Shown: positions 33,331 to 45,259, numbered from the stretch's first letter. The stretch: DNA of 64,000 bases from Doryteuthis pealeii (GCA_023376005.1 CM042181.1:16772840-16836839); one strand, 5' to 3'. Notes: a model not told the origin generated them from the letters alone. Numbers and translations: made by a program.

Positions 33331-33945
33331 CATTCTGCTGCTAAATTGACACACACTAGTATTAATCCCTTTAAGATACTAGGAAAATATAATAAAAGTG
33401 TTTTAAAAATAATTTGGCTTAAATAGAATTAAGAACAAATATATCTGTTGACAGCTGAGAGGTTAAGGAATCAGGCTGATTCCCCAAACCTCCAAAACTG
33501 GAACATCACCATCAGATAGAGTTTAACGTCATTCCCGGGACATGTAGATCCTCAGTCACCTAAATAAAGATAGACAGCTCATGAAATTAATAAAAATTAT
33601 TTCTACCAATTTATTAATACACATGAAATCACAATGTCATTGTCTCTATTAACTTTAACTTTTAACTTAACTAACCAAGTCATTTTATAATTTAATAAAA
33701 ATAGACAGCTCATTCAACTGTGGCATATGGAAATCTAATAGATTGAAATGGAGTTATCAGAATAATAATTGATTAGAATATTTTTATTTTATTTTAAAAA
33801 GAACTACAATAATTAAATTACAAAAAAATACTACTAGTACCATTGACTCGCCTGATTACCTCATTTCAGGAATGAAACCTCCACCTTTAGAGGCACCAGA
33901 TACTTTTTACAATATCACAATTTTTTTAAAGAAGAACCCACCCCC
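33331..33945. other. Non-coding stretch with small repeat scraps
   Basis: No gene is seen. A short SINE head piece (GACAGCTGAGAGGTTAAGGA) at 33448-33480 is joined directly to a W fragment (TTCCCCAAACCTCCAAAACT) at 33481-33555. Confidence 0.5.
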
Positions 33946-33949
33946 CTTG

Positions 33950-35720
33950 ATTTATATTAGTTTGTCATATATATTTACGTAACCACTCCCCCATGAGAAA
34001 TTATCAAGCCTCATCTCATAAATTCAAAGAAATAGACCTTTTCTAATTAGTACAGTTCTCAAAATCAAATGAAAATAAGAAAAAATTAAAAAATAGTTTT
34101 TCTCTTTTTCGTTTGCCATTTGTCCAATGTCCAGGTGTTCAACAATAGTCTGAATTTTTGTGATGAGGCTTGATAATTTGGATTATTTAAATTTTTCAGA
34201 GAAATAAATAAACTCATTATGAAAGAAAACATGACCATCTGGGTAGAAATGTTGCTCTAAAAGTATTAGTTTGTTGTAATCCATAGATTTAATTCTGTGT
34301 CTGTAGTTATTTAGAGAAAGTATTAGTTTGTCGTATATATTTACCTAACCACTCCCCCATGATTAGGATGTGACTCAATGTACCTAAAATACAAAAGAAT
34401 TTTCAAAGATTCTAATAATAATAGACTCTGATTAGACACTAGTTTCTAATAGAATTGTCAAACTGAAATAGATTTAAAAACCACTCCCCCATGAATAATT
34501 ATCAAGCCTCATCTCATAAATTCAGAGAAATAGACCTTTTTCTAATTAGTACTGATCCCAAAATTGAGTGGTAAAAAGAAAAAATTGAAAAATGTTTTTT
34601 CTCTTTTTCCATCCGCCATTTGTCCTACAACTAGATGAGGACAATAGTCTGAAAAATCCAAATAATCCAAATCATAAAGCCTCATCTAAAAAATTCAGAG
34701 AAATAGATAAACCCATTATAAAATGAAACTTTAATATTTGAGTAGAAATGTTGTTCTAAAAGTATTAGTTTGTTGTAATCCATAGATTTAATTCTGTGTC
34801 TGTAGTTATTTAGAGAAAGTATTAATTTGTTGTATATATTTACCTAACCACTCCCCCATGAAAAATAAACCTTTTCTAATTAGCACAGTTCTCAAAATCA
34901 AATGAAAAAAATGAAAAAATAGTTTTTCTCTTTTTCATCCGCCATTTGTCCAGGTGTTCTACTATTAGATGAGGACAATAGTCTGAAAAATCTAAATAAT
35001 CCAAATTATCAAACCTCATCTAAAAAATTCAGAGAAATAAAAGATAAAAAGTTATAAAACAAAACATGACCATCTGGGAAGAAATGTTGTTCTAAAAGTA
35101 TTAGTTTGTTGTAATCCATAGATTTAATTCCGTGTCTGTAGTTATTTAGAGAAAGTGTTAATTTGTTGTATATATTTACCTAACCACTCCCCCATGATTA
35201 GGATGTGACTCAATGTATCTAAAATACAAAAGAATTTTCAAAGACTCTAATAATAATAGACTCTGATTAGACACTAGTTTCTAATAGAATTGTCAAACTG
35301 AAATAGATTTGTCCAGGTGTTCTACTATTAGATGAGGACAATAGTCTGAAAAATCTAAATAATCCAAATTATCAAACCTCATCTAAAAAATTCAGAGAAA
35401 TAAAAAAATAAAAAGTTGTACAATAAAGATGAGGACAATAGTCCGAATAATGCAGATAATACTAATCATTTGTTCAATTCTTTCTTTTTGAAGTATTCAT
35501 GGGTTTTTTCAAACTCAATTTATCATATATATTTACGTAACCACTCCCCCATGAGAAATTATCAAGCCTCATCTCATAAATTCAGAGAAATAAACTTTTT
35601 CTAATTAGCACTGATCCCAAAATCAAGGAGGAAAAAAAGAGAAAAATTTTGAAAATTGTTTTTTTCTCTTTTCGTCCACCATTTTGTCCAGGTGTCCAAC
35701 TATTTTTTGTTTACTGTCTT
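33950..35720 (+). repeat. Irregular repeats built from satellite edges
   Basis: Four blocks near 33955, 34480, 34840 and 35525 each carry CCACTCCCCCATGA, TTATCAAGCCTCATCTCATA and TTTTCTCTTTTTC, then GCCATTTGTCC. They alternate with single units of the 146-bp satellite and with AATCCATAGATTTAATTCTG. This looks like the rearranged margin of the satellite. Confidence 0.65.
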
Positions 35721-35944
35721 TTTATTGATTTAAAAAAAACCATAAAGAGAATTTGTTGTCAGTTTGTTATTCCTGTGTGACGTCAATTGTACGAGGAGGA
35801 TACACTCCCCTTAGCGATGGGGGATGGGAGGGGAGATAATAGATTGGATGTTAATACCTTGGAATTGGATTTTGTGGAAACAGACTGAAACACTTGAATA
35901 TTTATGTAAGAGTGAATGGGTGGATCGATAAAGATGAATGGAAT

Positions 35945-36230
35945 GAGATAGAAATATATAAACAAGATGAGATAGATAGATATGAACAGACTGAGATTGA
36001 TAGATAGATAGATAGATATGAATGGACTGATATAGATAGATAGATAGATATGAACAGACTGAGATTGATAGATAGATAGATAGATATGAATGGACTGAGA
36101 GAGATAGATAGATAGATATGAACAGACTGAGAGAGATAGATAGATAGATATGAACAGACTGAGAGAGATAGATAGATAGATATGAACAGACTGAGAGAGA
36201 TAGATAGATAGATATGAACAGACTGAGATT

Positions 36231-36262
<32 letters not shown>

Positions 36263-36917
36263 TGAACAGACTGAGATTGATAGATAGATAGATAGATAGA
36301 TAGATATGAATGGACTGATATAGATAGATAGATAGATATGAACAGACTGAGATTGATAGATAGATAGATAGATATGAATGGACTGATATAGATAGATAGA
36401 TAGATATGAACAGACTGAGATTGATAGATAGATAGATATGAATAGATAGATATAGATAGATAGATAGATAGATATAGATAGATAGATATGAACAGATAGA
36501 TAGATAGATAGATATGAACAAACAGATAGATAGAGAGAGAGAGATAGATATGAACAGACTAAGATTGATAGATAGATAGATAGATAGATAGATATAAACA
36601 GACTGAGATTGATAGATAGATAGATATGAACAGACTGAGACAGATAGTCTATTCATATCTATCCATCTATCTATCTGAGATAGATAGATATAAACAGGCT
36701 GAGATAGATATGAATAGACTATCTATCTATCTCAGCCTGTGTATATCTATCTATCTAGCTATCTATCTATCTGTCTCAGTCTGTTCATATCTATCTATCT
36801 GTCTATTCATATCTATCTATCTGAGATAGATAGATAGATATGAACAGACTGAGATAGATAGATAGATAGATATGCAAAGACTGAAATAGATAGATAGATA
36901 GATATGCAAAGACTGAA

Positions 36918-36948
<31 letters not shown>

Positions 36949-37145
36949 TGAACAGACTGAGATAGATAGATAGATAGATATGAACAGACTGAGATAGATA
37001 GATAGATAGATATGAACAGACTGAGATTGATAGATAGATAGATAGATAGATAGATATGAACAGACTGAGACAGATAGATAGATAGATATGAACAGACTGA
37101 GACAGATAGATAGATAGATAGATAGATATGAACAGACTGAGATAT
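35945..37145. repeat. GATA microsatellite / minisatellite, with inversion
   Basis: (GATA)n is interrupted regularly by TATGAACAGACTGAGA or TATGAATGGACTGA, giving units of about 34-46 bp. The orientation reverses at about 36650 and returns at about 36825. The long open frames (up to 281 codons of Ser-Tyr-Leu-Ile repeats) are translations of the array, not genes. Confidence 0.92.
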
Positions 37146-37229
37146 TTGTGTTATAAAAAATTAAAAGATAAAAATACTGCATGAATGGATGGTAAATGTC
37201 TGTTTTAAAATAGACCAACTGCTAAGAAA

Positions 37230-37430
37230 TCTATTAATAATGGAGATTCGCTTCCGGTTTTTGTCTGTAACAAAAACTATGTCACTGCTTACGTCACATT
37301 ACCCAAAATCGTCATAACATAGAATAAATACACTCAAAATTTGAGCATGCAACATTAGATAGTCCTCATTGTTTTTTAAAACAAGTTTTAATAAATACAT
37401 GACTGGTATTATATATCTATATATAGTTTG
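37230..37430 (+). mobile_element. Helitron-like element, 5' half
   Basis: It starts TCTATTAATAATGGAGATTC and matches the minus strand of the element at 3112-3503 through TTTGAGCATGCAACATTAGA. The CTAG end is absent. Confidence 0.55.
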
Positions 37431-37434
37431 TTTT

Positions 37435-37790
37435 ATTTAACCTTGGCTAGATAACCAAGAGAAGGTAAATGCTGAATTCAAACCTGTTAAACTCTGCTTA
37501 AGAAATTGACCTTGTGTTTGATTCTGCTCATATGGAGGGTTTGGTAAATATATATATAACTCGACCCAATTGCCCTTATGGTAAGCTCCTAACCCTTTCT
37601 ATGATATATGTGCGGTGGCTGAGGGTCTTTTTGTTCTGGGTATGATGTTAAACTGCAGAACTCAGGGGAATGTGGAGTACCTGTTTATCACCATTACTCT
37701 CAGGTCCACCCTGACTCAGAGTGGTAGTATCTGTTAGGGTCCCATCTATGGGTTAAATAGGAAAAAATGTTATTTCTCTGAATGTTTGAG
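37435..37790 (+). repeat. SINE 3' part and W fragment
   Basis: Positions 37440-37560 are the 3' part of the SINE seen at 9285 (CAAACCTGTTAAACTCTGCT). Positions 37560-37770 contain a diverged W fragment (GGGTCCCATCTATGGGTTAA). Confidence 0.55.
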
Positions 37791-37794
37791 ATGA

Positions 37795-38400
37795 GACTTG
37801 AAGATTAGTATTATCTGTGTTATTCGGACTATTGTCCCCATCTTCATTGTTATTTGTACAACGTTTCGGCCGATATGCCCTCCGGCCTTCTTCACAACTC
37901 CTACCCCAGCTATGGTTAGCAGAATGAGAACAGGATACCCCCGTGGACAGAATAAAGGGTTTGGTTCAAAGTTCCTTGGTGGCTCCCGATTACGACAAGA
38001 AAGTTCCCGAGTTCGAAAAGAAGGTTCCCAAGTCCGAGAAGGTTCCCGAGTCCAACAAGAAATACCTGAAGAAGACCGGAGGGCATATATTGAGGGAGAA
38101 GAATAGAAAATATTGTCCTCATCTTCATTGTTATCTGTACGACGTTTCGGTCGATATTCCCTCCGGCCTTCTTCAGGTGTTTCTTGTCAGACTCGGGAAC
38201 CTTCTCGTACTTGGGAACCTTCTTTTCGGACTCGGGAACTTACTTGTCGTAATTGTGAATCTGAAGAAATACCTGAAGAAGGCCGGAGGGCATATCGGCC
38301 GAAACGTTGTACAGATAACAAGGAAGATGAGAACAATAGTCTGAATAACGCTGTTATTACTAATCATCAAGCCTCATCTCAAACATTCAAAGAAATTTAA
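37795..38400. mobile_element. Inverted SINE tails with a short minisatellite
   Basis: The tail motif CTGAAGAAGGCCGGAGGGCA, TATCGGCCGAAACGTTGTAC appears in both orientations (about 37855-37890 minus, 38068-38095 plus, 38130-38175 minus, 38268-38310 plus). A 12-15-bp repeat around GAGGTTCCCGAGTC-like words lies at 37995-38060 and inverted at 38190-38240. Four overlapping open frames on both strands come from this symmetry and are not genes. Confidence 0.65.
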
Positions 38401-38490
38401 TAATCCTGCTGTACATATACGATTAATGTTTTGTTTGTTTTGCTTTCCTGGAGCTAAAAACTGTTATCTTGTCCCCGAGGGACGTGTTGT
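38401..38490. other. Short unannotated linker
   Basis: Nothing recognised in this short stretch. Confidence 0.3.
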
Positions 38491-38690
38491 AATTGTTAAA
38501 ATCGTAGAAAATCGATTCGTCGACCCGAGCTCAAATCATGGACGCGGCTGTTTGCATTTTAAATTGCGCTAATTCACTTGGGAAAGGTTTTCATCCAAAT
38601 ACTGAGATGAACATAAGTTGGAGTCTGACTGGCTGGGTCACCTTGGTTACGGGGGTCTTCATGTTGGTAGACTTGTTCGGACTATTGTCC
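38490..38690 (+). mobile_element. tRNA-derived SINE, diverged
   Basis: It shows GATTCGTCGACCCGAGCTCA, AATCATGG (B-box region) and TTCACTTGGGAAAGG, as in the SINE at 9285. The 3' end runs into a GGACTATTGTCCTCATCTTC tail piece. Confidence 0.55.
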
Positions 38691-39355
38691 TCATCTTCAA
38701 TTCATCTTCAAATTTCAATTGGACACATAGCCTAATGAATAGAGGAGTTAGGTTAAGACAGTTTGAACATGCAATCTAGAGATAACTGTCACTTAAATCT
38801 TGGTCAGGAGCAGCAGTAACATAGAATTTTGCAAAATATTTTAAAAGAGAGCATTTTATAAAATATATAAAAATAGGATTTTTATACCATACTAAATGAT
38901 CGATAAACATGGTTGGTTGATTGGTTGGTTGGATTTTACAGCATGCCAACCCTTATTGGGTTATTTTATGCTGAAGACATTTTGTTTTATTCATTTTGTT
39001 TAGAATCTAATTTGTGATCTATTTAACGGATAGACAGGTACTTCGGGTCACAGTGGACCTAGGAGTAATGGCAATAAAGGAGTACTAAGATCCTCAGCCA
39101 CCGACTTCTAGCAAATTTATGATAAAATGGATTGGGGGTTTGCCATGAGGGAAATAAGGGCAAGACAATCATATAGCTACTAGAACTTATCGTAACCAGC
39201 TGATTGATCGGAGGGGGGTGGGGCCTTGTTTAAAACAAATTGAGTAACCATGAATAATGAATAAATCAAAACGTCTTTGGCATGAAATAGCCCAACAAGG
39301 CTTGACATGCCATAAAATTGATCCAATGTCGTAAAAACCAACCAACAAACCATCC
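38690..39355. repeat. SINE head and W-like tails
   Basis: 38700-38820 resembles the head of the SINE at 28925 (GAGTTAGGTTAAGA). 38925-39190 is a diverged W copy in minus orientation, and 39225-39350 a W-type tail in plus orientation (GACATGCCATAAAAT). No gene is seen. Confidence 0.5.
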
Positions 39356-39536
39356 AACTTAAAGTTCAATAACTTTGATTATTTGGGTGCAGAGGTGGTT
39401 AACTCATTATGTCCCACCACTAATAAAAAAAAAAGGTACCATTATAGTATGTGGCCTACCTTTTGAACGTGGCCTACAAAATCATGTCTCTCTTATAGTT
39501 TTGGCCTACCATAAAAAGCATATTATAAGGTTATAA

Positions 39537-40035
39537 TGTTACGTAGCGCCTTTTCTTTTCTTCTCTGTCTAGTCTTCTATCTTCTAATGGTCTGGTATAT
39601 CTTCTACAGGTCTCGTCTGGTCTTCTTGTATGGGGATTCCGTGTCTGGTTCTGCTGGGGACCATTTCTTATCAGAAGCCTTGTGTCATTGTTAGCTTTTA
39701 GTAATAACAACAAGACTTCGATTTACTTTGGATGTTAGTTTATTCATGAACCCCCAGAACCAGACAAATGCGCGCTGAGAGTCACATCTTGCTAGCTTCT
39801 AACTCTGCAACTGCCTTACTCTGCAACTGACTAACTGCAACTCTTACTGAGTTCCTTACACCTTAAACCGGAAGGGCTTCTATTGCCTTCCGATTCTCAC
39901 GGTCCCTTTCCGCAAGGCAAGGTCAGAGTGAGGTCAAGCATTGTCACTCACTCTCAAGGCCATCAGCTGCACTGATCGCCATAAGGATTTCTATACTACC
40001 TTAAAAAGTAATAGGGATCCAATTAATATGTAACA
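39537..40035 (+). mobile_element. Candidate solo LTR
   Basis: The 499-bp block begins TGTTACGTAG and ends ATATGTAACA, giving the terminal inverted TGTTAC/GTAACA typical of LTRs. ATAA flanks both sides and could be a 4-bp target-site duplication. Its base composition is richer in GC than the flanks. No internal retroelement sequence or second LTR is nearby. Strand is assigned arbitrarily. Confidence 0.55.
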
Positions 40036-40261
40036 ATAATAATAACTGTTAACCATAACCGTAACCCTATTTCAGAATTTTAGCATATTTTAGAATTAAA
40101 TAGATCTCTGATTCATGTAAATTATGGATAAATTCTTTTTTTAATTATTCTTGATTACTATATACAGCTTATGATTTCTTGAAATTGAATATATGTGAAA
40201 AATAATTAGTTTCAATAAATTGCCTACTACTTATATCTATAAATATATTCTTACTGAGGTA

Positions 40262-40560
40262 GGACGCATTCAAACTGCTCTGTCGACTGGGGCGTTAGAA
40301 TACACCGACTGCACCTCTGTAGAGGAGTAAGACTCACTCCAATGGGGCCACCTGTTGGCCATAGGTGGCGACCTGTGATGCTTAAAGATAGAGCCCAGTT
40401 GGTTAAGCAGTCCATGACTTGCAATACTCCACTTTGGTCCTTTCTTGGGCTAGACGGGCTGTCGGAGAGGCCCCCTCCGATCAATTGGCTAGTGACATCA
40501 ATCCCTAGCACCTAAATAATTGTCCCAACCCTATTGCCCTTATGGCAAGCCTCAACCCTT
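40262..40560 (+). repeat. Repeat W, 5' part
   Basis: It runs from TTAGAATACACCGACTGCAC through GATGCTTAAAGATAGAGCCC and GGGCTAGACGGGCTGTCGGA to CCCTAGCACCTA. Orientation is opposite to the copy at 9925. Confidence 0.65.
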
Positions 40561-40957
40561 TTTATCACACATGTGCCTAATGCCTTGAATTTACTGATGG
40601 TGAAAGAAGTGCTCAATTCAGAGTTTTAGGTGACTTTTGAGGCCTGATAATCCCCCTGAGAGTGGGCAAAAATGGCCAATTTCGTGTACAAATAAAGTTC
40701 CAAGCTAATATGATTTTCTGATAGAGTTCAATGAGGAGTATCACATAGTCAAAGATGGTTGAGTTCGCTTCAGAATTGGGGGAGATATGGGGCTTCAAAG
40801 GTGCCCCCAAAATGCCATTTTTCAGCCATTATAAGTCTACATATTTTGATGAAAATGTACGTTATCGATTTTTTTTTTTGTAGTTGTGGGGTATAATGGG
40901 TTAACCACCTCCACACTCTGCACCCAAAATAATCAAAGTTATTGAACTTTTAATTAC

Positions 40958-41270
40958 TAAAATATCATTAAAAATTTAATTGATTTATTCCATTATTGAT
41001 CTTGGATTCTGGGCAAATATTTCATCCATGGCGTTTTTTCAGGAATTGGTCGCACACAATTTATTTCTATTGACTTTTGTTTTGTCAAGTGGAAAGAAAT
41101 TGACTTTTAAATAGATTCGGTTTTTGTTTTTCAAAAAACAAAAAAGGCGTGGGAGAATATTCCTGAGTAACTCATGGATCCTTAAATGGGAACTGTCTTG
41201 TGTCAGGGAACACAGGAAATTAGGGATTAGCCCCCTTTAGCAGGCTAGCCCATTTTACACCTTAAACTGC
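40958..41270. other. Non-coding stretch
   Basis: AT-rich. No gene or repeat family recognised beyond short W-like words near 41260. Confidence 0.35.
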
Positions 41271-41329
41271 ATCTAGTGGTAAGGTTCTAATTCTGGAGCT
41301 CAGGGGAGTGTGGAGTACCACTTCAAATT

Positions 41330-41930
41330 AAATTAATGAAATAGATCCCTAATTAGGACTCAGCCTATTCTAGTAGTGACCACCTCAAGTGGAGATTTAA
41401 GAGGTTTGAATTCAGAGTTTTCCTTCTCCTAGACTGGTTGCCTAACCAAGGTTAAAGCGCCCAGTGAAATAGATCACTAATTAGGACTGAGCCTATTCTA
41501 GTAGTGACCACCTCAAGTGGAGATTTAAGAGGTTTGAATTCAGAGTTTTCCTTCTCCTAGACTGGTTGCCTAACCAAGGTTAAAGAGCCAGTGAAATAGA
41601 TCACTAATTAGGACTGTGTCTATTCTAGTAGTGACCACCCCAAGCGGAGTTTAACAGGTTTGAATTCAGAGTTTTCCTTCTCCTAGACTGGTTGCCTAAC
41701 CAAGGTTAAAGAGCCCAGTGAAATAGATCACTAATTAGGACTGAGCTTATTCTAGTAGTGACCACCTCAAGTGGGGTTTAACAGGTTTGAATTCAGAGTT
41801 TTCCTTCTCCTAGACTGGTTGCCTGACCAAGGTTAAAGGTTAAAGAGCCCAGTCTGCGCTACTATTTACTCATAGCTGGAGGGAGAGTAGTTGGATTCAT
41901 ACCTTTCCCAAGTGTATTAGTGCTATGTAA
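41330..41930 (-). repeat. 127-bp tandem duplication of a SINE body
   Basis: Four units at about 127-128-bp spacing contain GAAATAGATCACTAATTAGG, GAATTCAGAGTTTTCCTTCT and CCTAGACTGGTTGCCTAACC. The second word set is the inverse of the body of the SINE at 9285. The series ends at 41850-41930 with more of the same SINE (TTTACTCATAGCTGGAGGGA). Confidence 0.75.
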
Positions 41931-41999
41931 ACTGTAGCTTCAACTTGGATTTGAAATCAGGTCAACAAGTCCATTTCACCTCGAACTTCATTGTCATTA

Positions 42000-42300
42000 C
42001 TCCCAGGTCCACTCTGGTGTACCTGTTAGGGTTTCATCTATGGATTAAATAGAAAAAAATAATATTTAAAAAAATAATTTTTTAAAATCAATACCCAACA
42101 ACAAGGAATAAAACAAAAACGTCTTTAGCATGAAATAACCCAACAAGGGTTGACATGCCATAAAATCAAGCCAACAAACCAATAATCCATAAAAACATAT
42201 AAAGAATCAGAACCTTGCAGGGGGGATTAAAGACATGACCATTATGTAGCAGTCAATGTGCCATAAAACTAAATTCAAAATTAGATTAAAGTTATTATTT
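42000..42300 (+). repeat. W-like 3' tail copies
   Basis: CACTCTGGTGTACCTGTTAG, then a tail with CAACAAGGGTTGACATGCCA. No gene is seen. Confidence 0.5.
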
Positions 42301-42625
42301 GGATTATTCAGACTATTGTCCTCATCTTTATTGTTATCTGTACAATGTTTCGGGTAATGTGCCCTCCGTCCTTCTTCAGGTATTTCTTGTCAAACTCAGG
42401 AGCTTTCTCGAACTCAGGAACATTCTTTTTGGACTCGGGAATCTTTTTGTCATAATCGGGAACCATTACGGAACTTTGAACCCAACTCTTTAATCAAATC
42501 CGACAAGAAACACCTGAAGAAGGCCGGAGGGTACATCGGCCGAAACGTTGTACAGATAACCATAAAGATGAGGACAATAGTCCGAATAATCCAAATAATT
42601 CGAAGTCCTGCTTTAAAATTGTTGT
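42300..42625. mobile_element. Inverted SINE tails (second foldback of this type)
   Basis: GACTATTGTCCTCATCTTTA, GTTTCGGG at the left is the inverse of GGCCGAAACGTTGTACAGAT, AACCATAAAGATGAGGACAA at 42537-42580. The centre holds the GAACTCAGGAACATT minisatellite. Compare 37795-38400. Confidence 0.62.
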
Positions 42626-42689
42626 TTGGCACTACATGACCATAATGTAGCAGTCAATGTTCCATAACTACATTTAGAACCTTGAAGAT

Positions 42690-43280
42690 GGTTTGGTTTG
42701 TTTTTTGTCTTACGGCATATCAACCTCAGTGGGTCATTTAATGCCGATTAACTCTTGAAACCAATACATTCTTAATGATAATACAATTTTGTTTATAAAC
42801 TCTTGTTTTCTATTTAACCCATAGATGGGATCCTAACAGGTACTACAACTCCGGGTCAGAGTGGACCAGGGAGCAATGGTGATGAAGGGGTGCTCCACAT
42901 TCCCCAAACCTCCAAAACGGGAATCTCACCATCAGATAGAGTTTAACGTCATTCCCGGGACATGTAGACCCTCAGTCATCGCCTTCTAGCCCCATATGAT
43001 AAAAAGGGTTAAAATAGGGTTTGGGCAATCATATAGGTGCTAGGGCTTGACATGACCAGCTGATTGATCAGAGAGGGCCTCTCCGACTGCCCATCTAGCC
43101 CAAGAAAGGGCTAAAGTGGAGTATTGCAAGTCATGGACTGCTCAACCACCTGGTTTCTATCCTTAAGCATCACTGGTCGCCATTCATGGCCAACAGGTGG
43201 CCCCATTTGGGGGAGTCTTACCTCTCTGCAGAGGTGCAGTCGGTGCATTCTAACACCCCAGCCAACAGGGTGGCTTGAAG
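42690..43280 (-). repeat. Repeat W, long copy
   Basis: This near-complete copy runs from the tail (TTACGGCATATCAACCTCAG) through GACATGTAGACCCTCAGTCA and TATCCTTAAGCATCACTGGT to GCAGTCGGTGCATTCTAACA. The 75-codon plus-strand frame at 43124 is a repeat translation. Confidence 0.72.
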
Positions 43281-44060
43281 ATGGGACTAAATCTAGTTAC
43301 AATCTTTGCTTGGCACTAAATGACCACTGTATAGAGATCAATGTGCCATAAATACAATCCCTGTCAATAATCCCTGACACTAAACGGCATCTGGTGACAT
43401 TACCAAGAAAAAACAATAAACAAAAAAAAGGTCTGGGGAAAAACCCAAAATGAATTCCGCTATCTTGTTTGTTATGAAACTGCTAATCTGTAACAAATGT
43501 TCTCAAGCGACCCTAACAACCACCCTATCAGTAGGGTTTGGGGGGGGCATAGAATATGCTAACAGCTTCCTCTGCAATTGATTGATTGATTTTAATGACA
43601 CATCAACCAGTCCATGGTTATTTTATGCCAAGCAGTAAATTTTGATAGATGGTCAAAGCTATTTTGTTTGTTTTGAGACCACAGAATAATAATATTTACG
43701 GGGTTCGAAGGAGCTCTTATTTCTCCGAAGTTGTAGGCAAATTGTCGGACAAAGAAGGAACAAACACGAAAGTAAATGCAGACACTTGTATTAACAAAAA
43801 TTACTGAATGTTTTTGCAAATTTTATTGGTATTTGCTACAAGACTTATCTGTGTGTTAAGCAGAGTTCTTGGAGTAGTGGTGATAACAGGGGTATTCTGT
43901 TCATCAGTAGGAAATTTTGATAAGACGCTTCGTCTCGGTAGTTTCTCATCCTTCAGTAAGTGTGCTATTGTACCCGCCTTTTAATGTATGCTGATACAAT
44001 GGCCTTAGAAGTGAGCCTGGTGTAAGTTCAGTCNGCTAATGTTACGCTCAGGCAAGACTG
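43281..44060. other. Non-coding stretch
   Basis: No gene is supported. A W-type tail (TGACACATCAACCAG) lies near 43598. An n is recorded near 44034. Confidence 0.4.
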
Positions 44061-44084
44061 TTGACCTCCATGTCTAACTACCTT

Positions 44085-44258
44085 TATGTAATATATTATT
44101 ATATTATATTAATACTACTGATAAATAGTATAATAATTTCACAGCACAGCCACACACCATATATGATATAGTATATATATATATATATTATATACCACAC
44201 ACACACACACACATATATGTATATTATATATATATATATATATATTATAACACACATT

Positions 44259-44309
<51 letters not shown>

Positions 44310-44335
44310 CATACACACACATATTATATATATAA
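44085..44335. repeat. AT and CA microsatellites
   Basis: Alternating (TA)n and (CA)n blocks. The overlapping frames of Cys-Val and Ile-Tyr repeats are artefacts. Confidence 0.85.
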
Positions 44336-44339
44336 TATT

Positions 44340-44600
44340 TAGGGTTCGAATCACACACAGACAGTTTCCTGTCTATAACTCTGCTGATGAGGCATAATAG
44401 CCGAAAGTACACATACAGAGATAAACTTTTTCTTGATTTGTTTACGCCTTACATTGAACAGATATGCCACTAATTCATTAATTATCAACTAATTATTTTT
44501 CAAATTAGTATATTTCAATTAAGCACATATTCAAAAATTGTCGCTTCGTCATATCAAACATAACTGTTTGTTTACTCTACATATATATAAGTAGAGTATA
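44340..44600 (+). mobile_element. Hammerhead-motif element, 3' part
   Basis: It begins at the B-box side (AGGGTTCGAATCACACACAG), continues with the hammerhead-like motif at 44379-44420, then TGTTTACGCCTTACATTGAA and the AATTATCAACTAATTA flank. It is the same family as 12650-13170, with the tRNA head lost to a microsatellite. Confidence 0.6.
44379..44420 (+). ncRNA. Hammerhead-type motif, stem III altered
   Basis: CTCTG, CTGATGA, short stem II GGC/GCC, GAAA, then GTACACAT in place of TGTACAT, A, and CAGAG, which pairs exactly with CTCTG. Core boxes and stem I are perfect; stem III is disturbed by an altered base pattern. Confidence 0.6.
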
Positions 44601-44814
44601 TACTTTATGATAGATAGATAATATGTGTGCTATATTTAAAGTAAACAGTGCTCAATATCAGAGAATAGAGCATTATATCGAAGTTAAGGTAGCCTTGGCA
44701 TGGAGTTAACAGCACCTGGTTATTGACAGTTTCTCGCCTGTTTGAGCTTCAGACCATTGACTACCTTAACTTATGCATATCATCACATCATCACATGCAA
44801 TTAGCACGGATATC

Positions 44815-45065
44815 CAGATAATCTTCTCCTCAACCTTCTCTATCACTCATTGTCTCTGGGAGTCTCTGCACAGCATACAGTATCCGTGCAGAGCTGGTCA
44901 ATGAAAATCCTTGCTGGACGGCCTGCATTGGCATGTCCATGTGTGGTTTCCCAGGAGAACGTCGTTATGAGTTCGTCTCTTCTCCAGCAGTGTCCAACAT
45001 GAACTTGTTTTCTCACTTGGTTGTGAGATAGGGGGCAAGTGGCCATACACTGCTTCCTGTTGGGT
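44815..45065 (-). pseudogene. LINE 3' end remnant
   Basis: The minus strand encodes HVGHCWRRDELITTFSWETT, GHANAGRPARIFIDQLCTDT, VCCAETPRDNE. The G-R-P-A-R-x-x-I-D-Q-L-x-x-D-T pattern is typical of the C-terminal end of a class of non-LTR retrotransposon reverse-transcriptase ORFs. A second scrap of the same kind is at 62583-62715. Confidence 0.6.
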
Positions 45066-45259
45066 GTTGTTGCTCATGACTGTTCAGATTGCAGTATTCT
45101 TGTGCAGCTCCCATCTAGCTTATTCTCTAGATGCCTACACATTTAATTATAATTTATATTTATATATAATATATATATGTAGAATTAAACAAAAGACACA
45201 TCTCCTGTTTAACAATTTATTTTTGATCTTTTCGAGTTTTCTGGTCAACTTTTTAATGT

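Larger units (their letters stand above)
39357..40957. mobile_element. 1.6-kb element with 60-bp terminal inverted repeats
   Basis: The left end AAAGTTCAATAACTTTGATT, ATTTGGGTGCAGAGG, TGGTTAAC is matched inverted at about 40887-40957 (GGGTTAACCACCTCCACACT, CTGCACCC, AAAGTTATTGAACTTT). Inside are a candidate solo LTR (39537-40035), a W copy (40262-40560), and unassigned sequence at 40560-40885. No transposase is seen, so it looks like a non-autonomous DNA element later invaded by retroelements. Confidence 0.6.

Noticed and set aside
35811..36656. 281-codon open frame, longest in the window
   Set aside because: It is a translation of the GATA array (Ser-Ile-Tyr-Leu repeats). Equal frames occur wherever the array is stop-free.
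37798..38400. Overlapping open frames on both strands
   Set aside because: They arise from inverted SINE tails with a short minisatellite. Codon patterns follow the repeat, not a protein.
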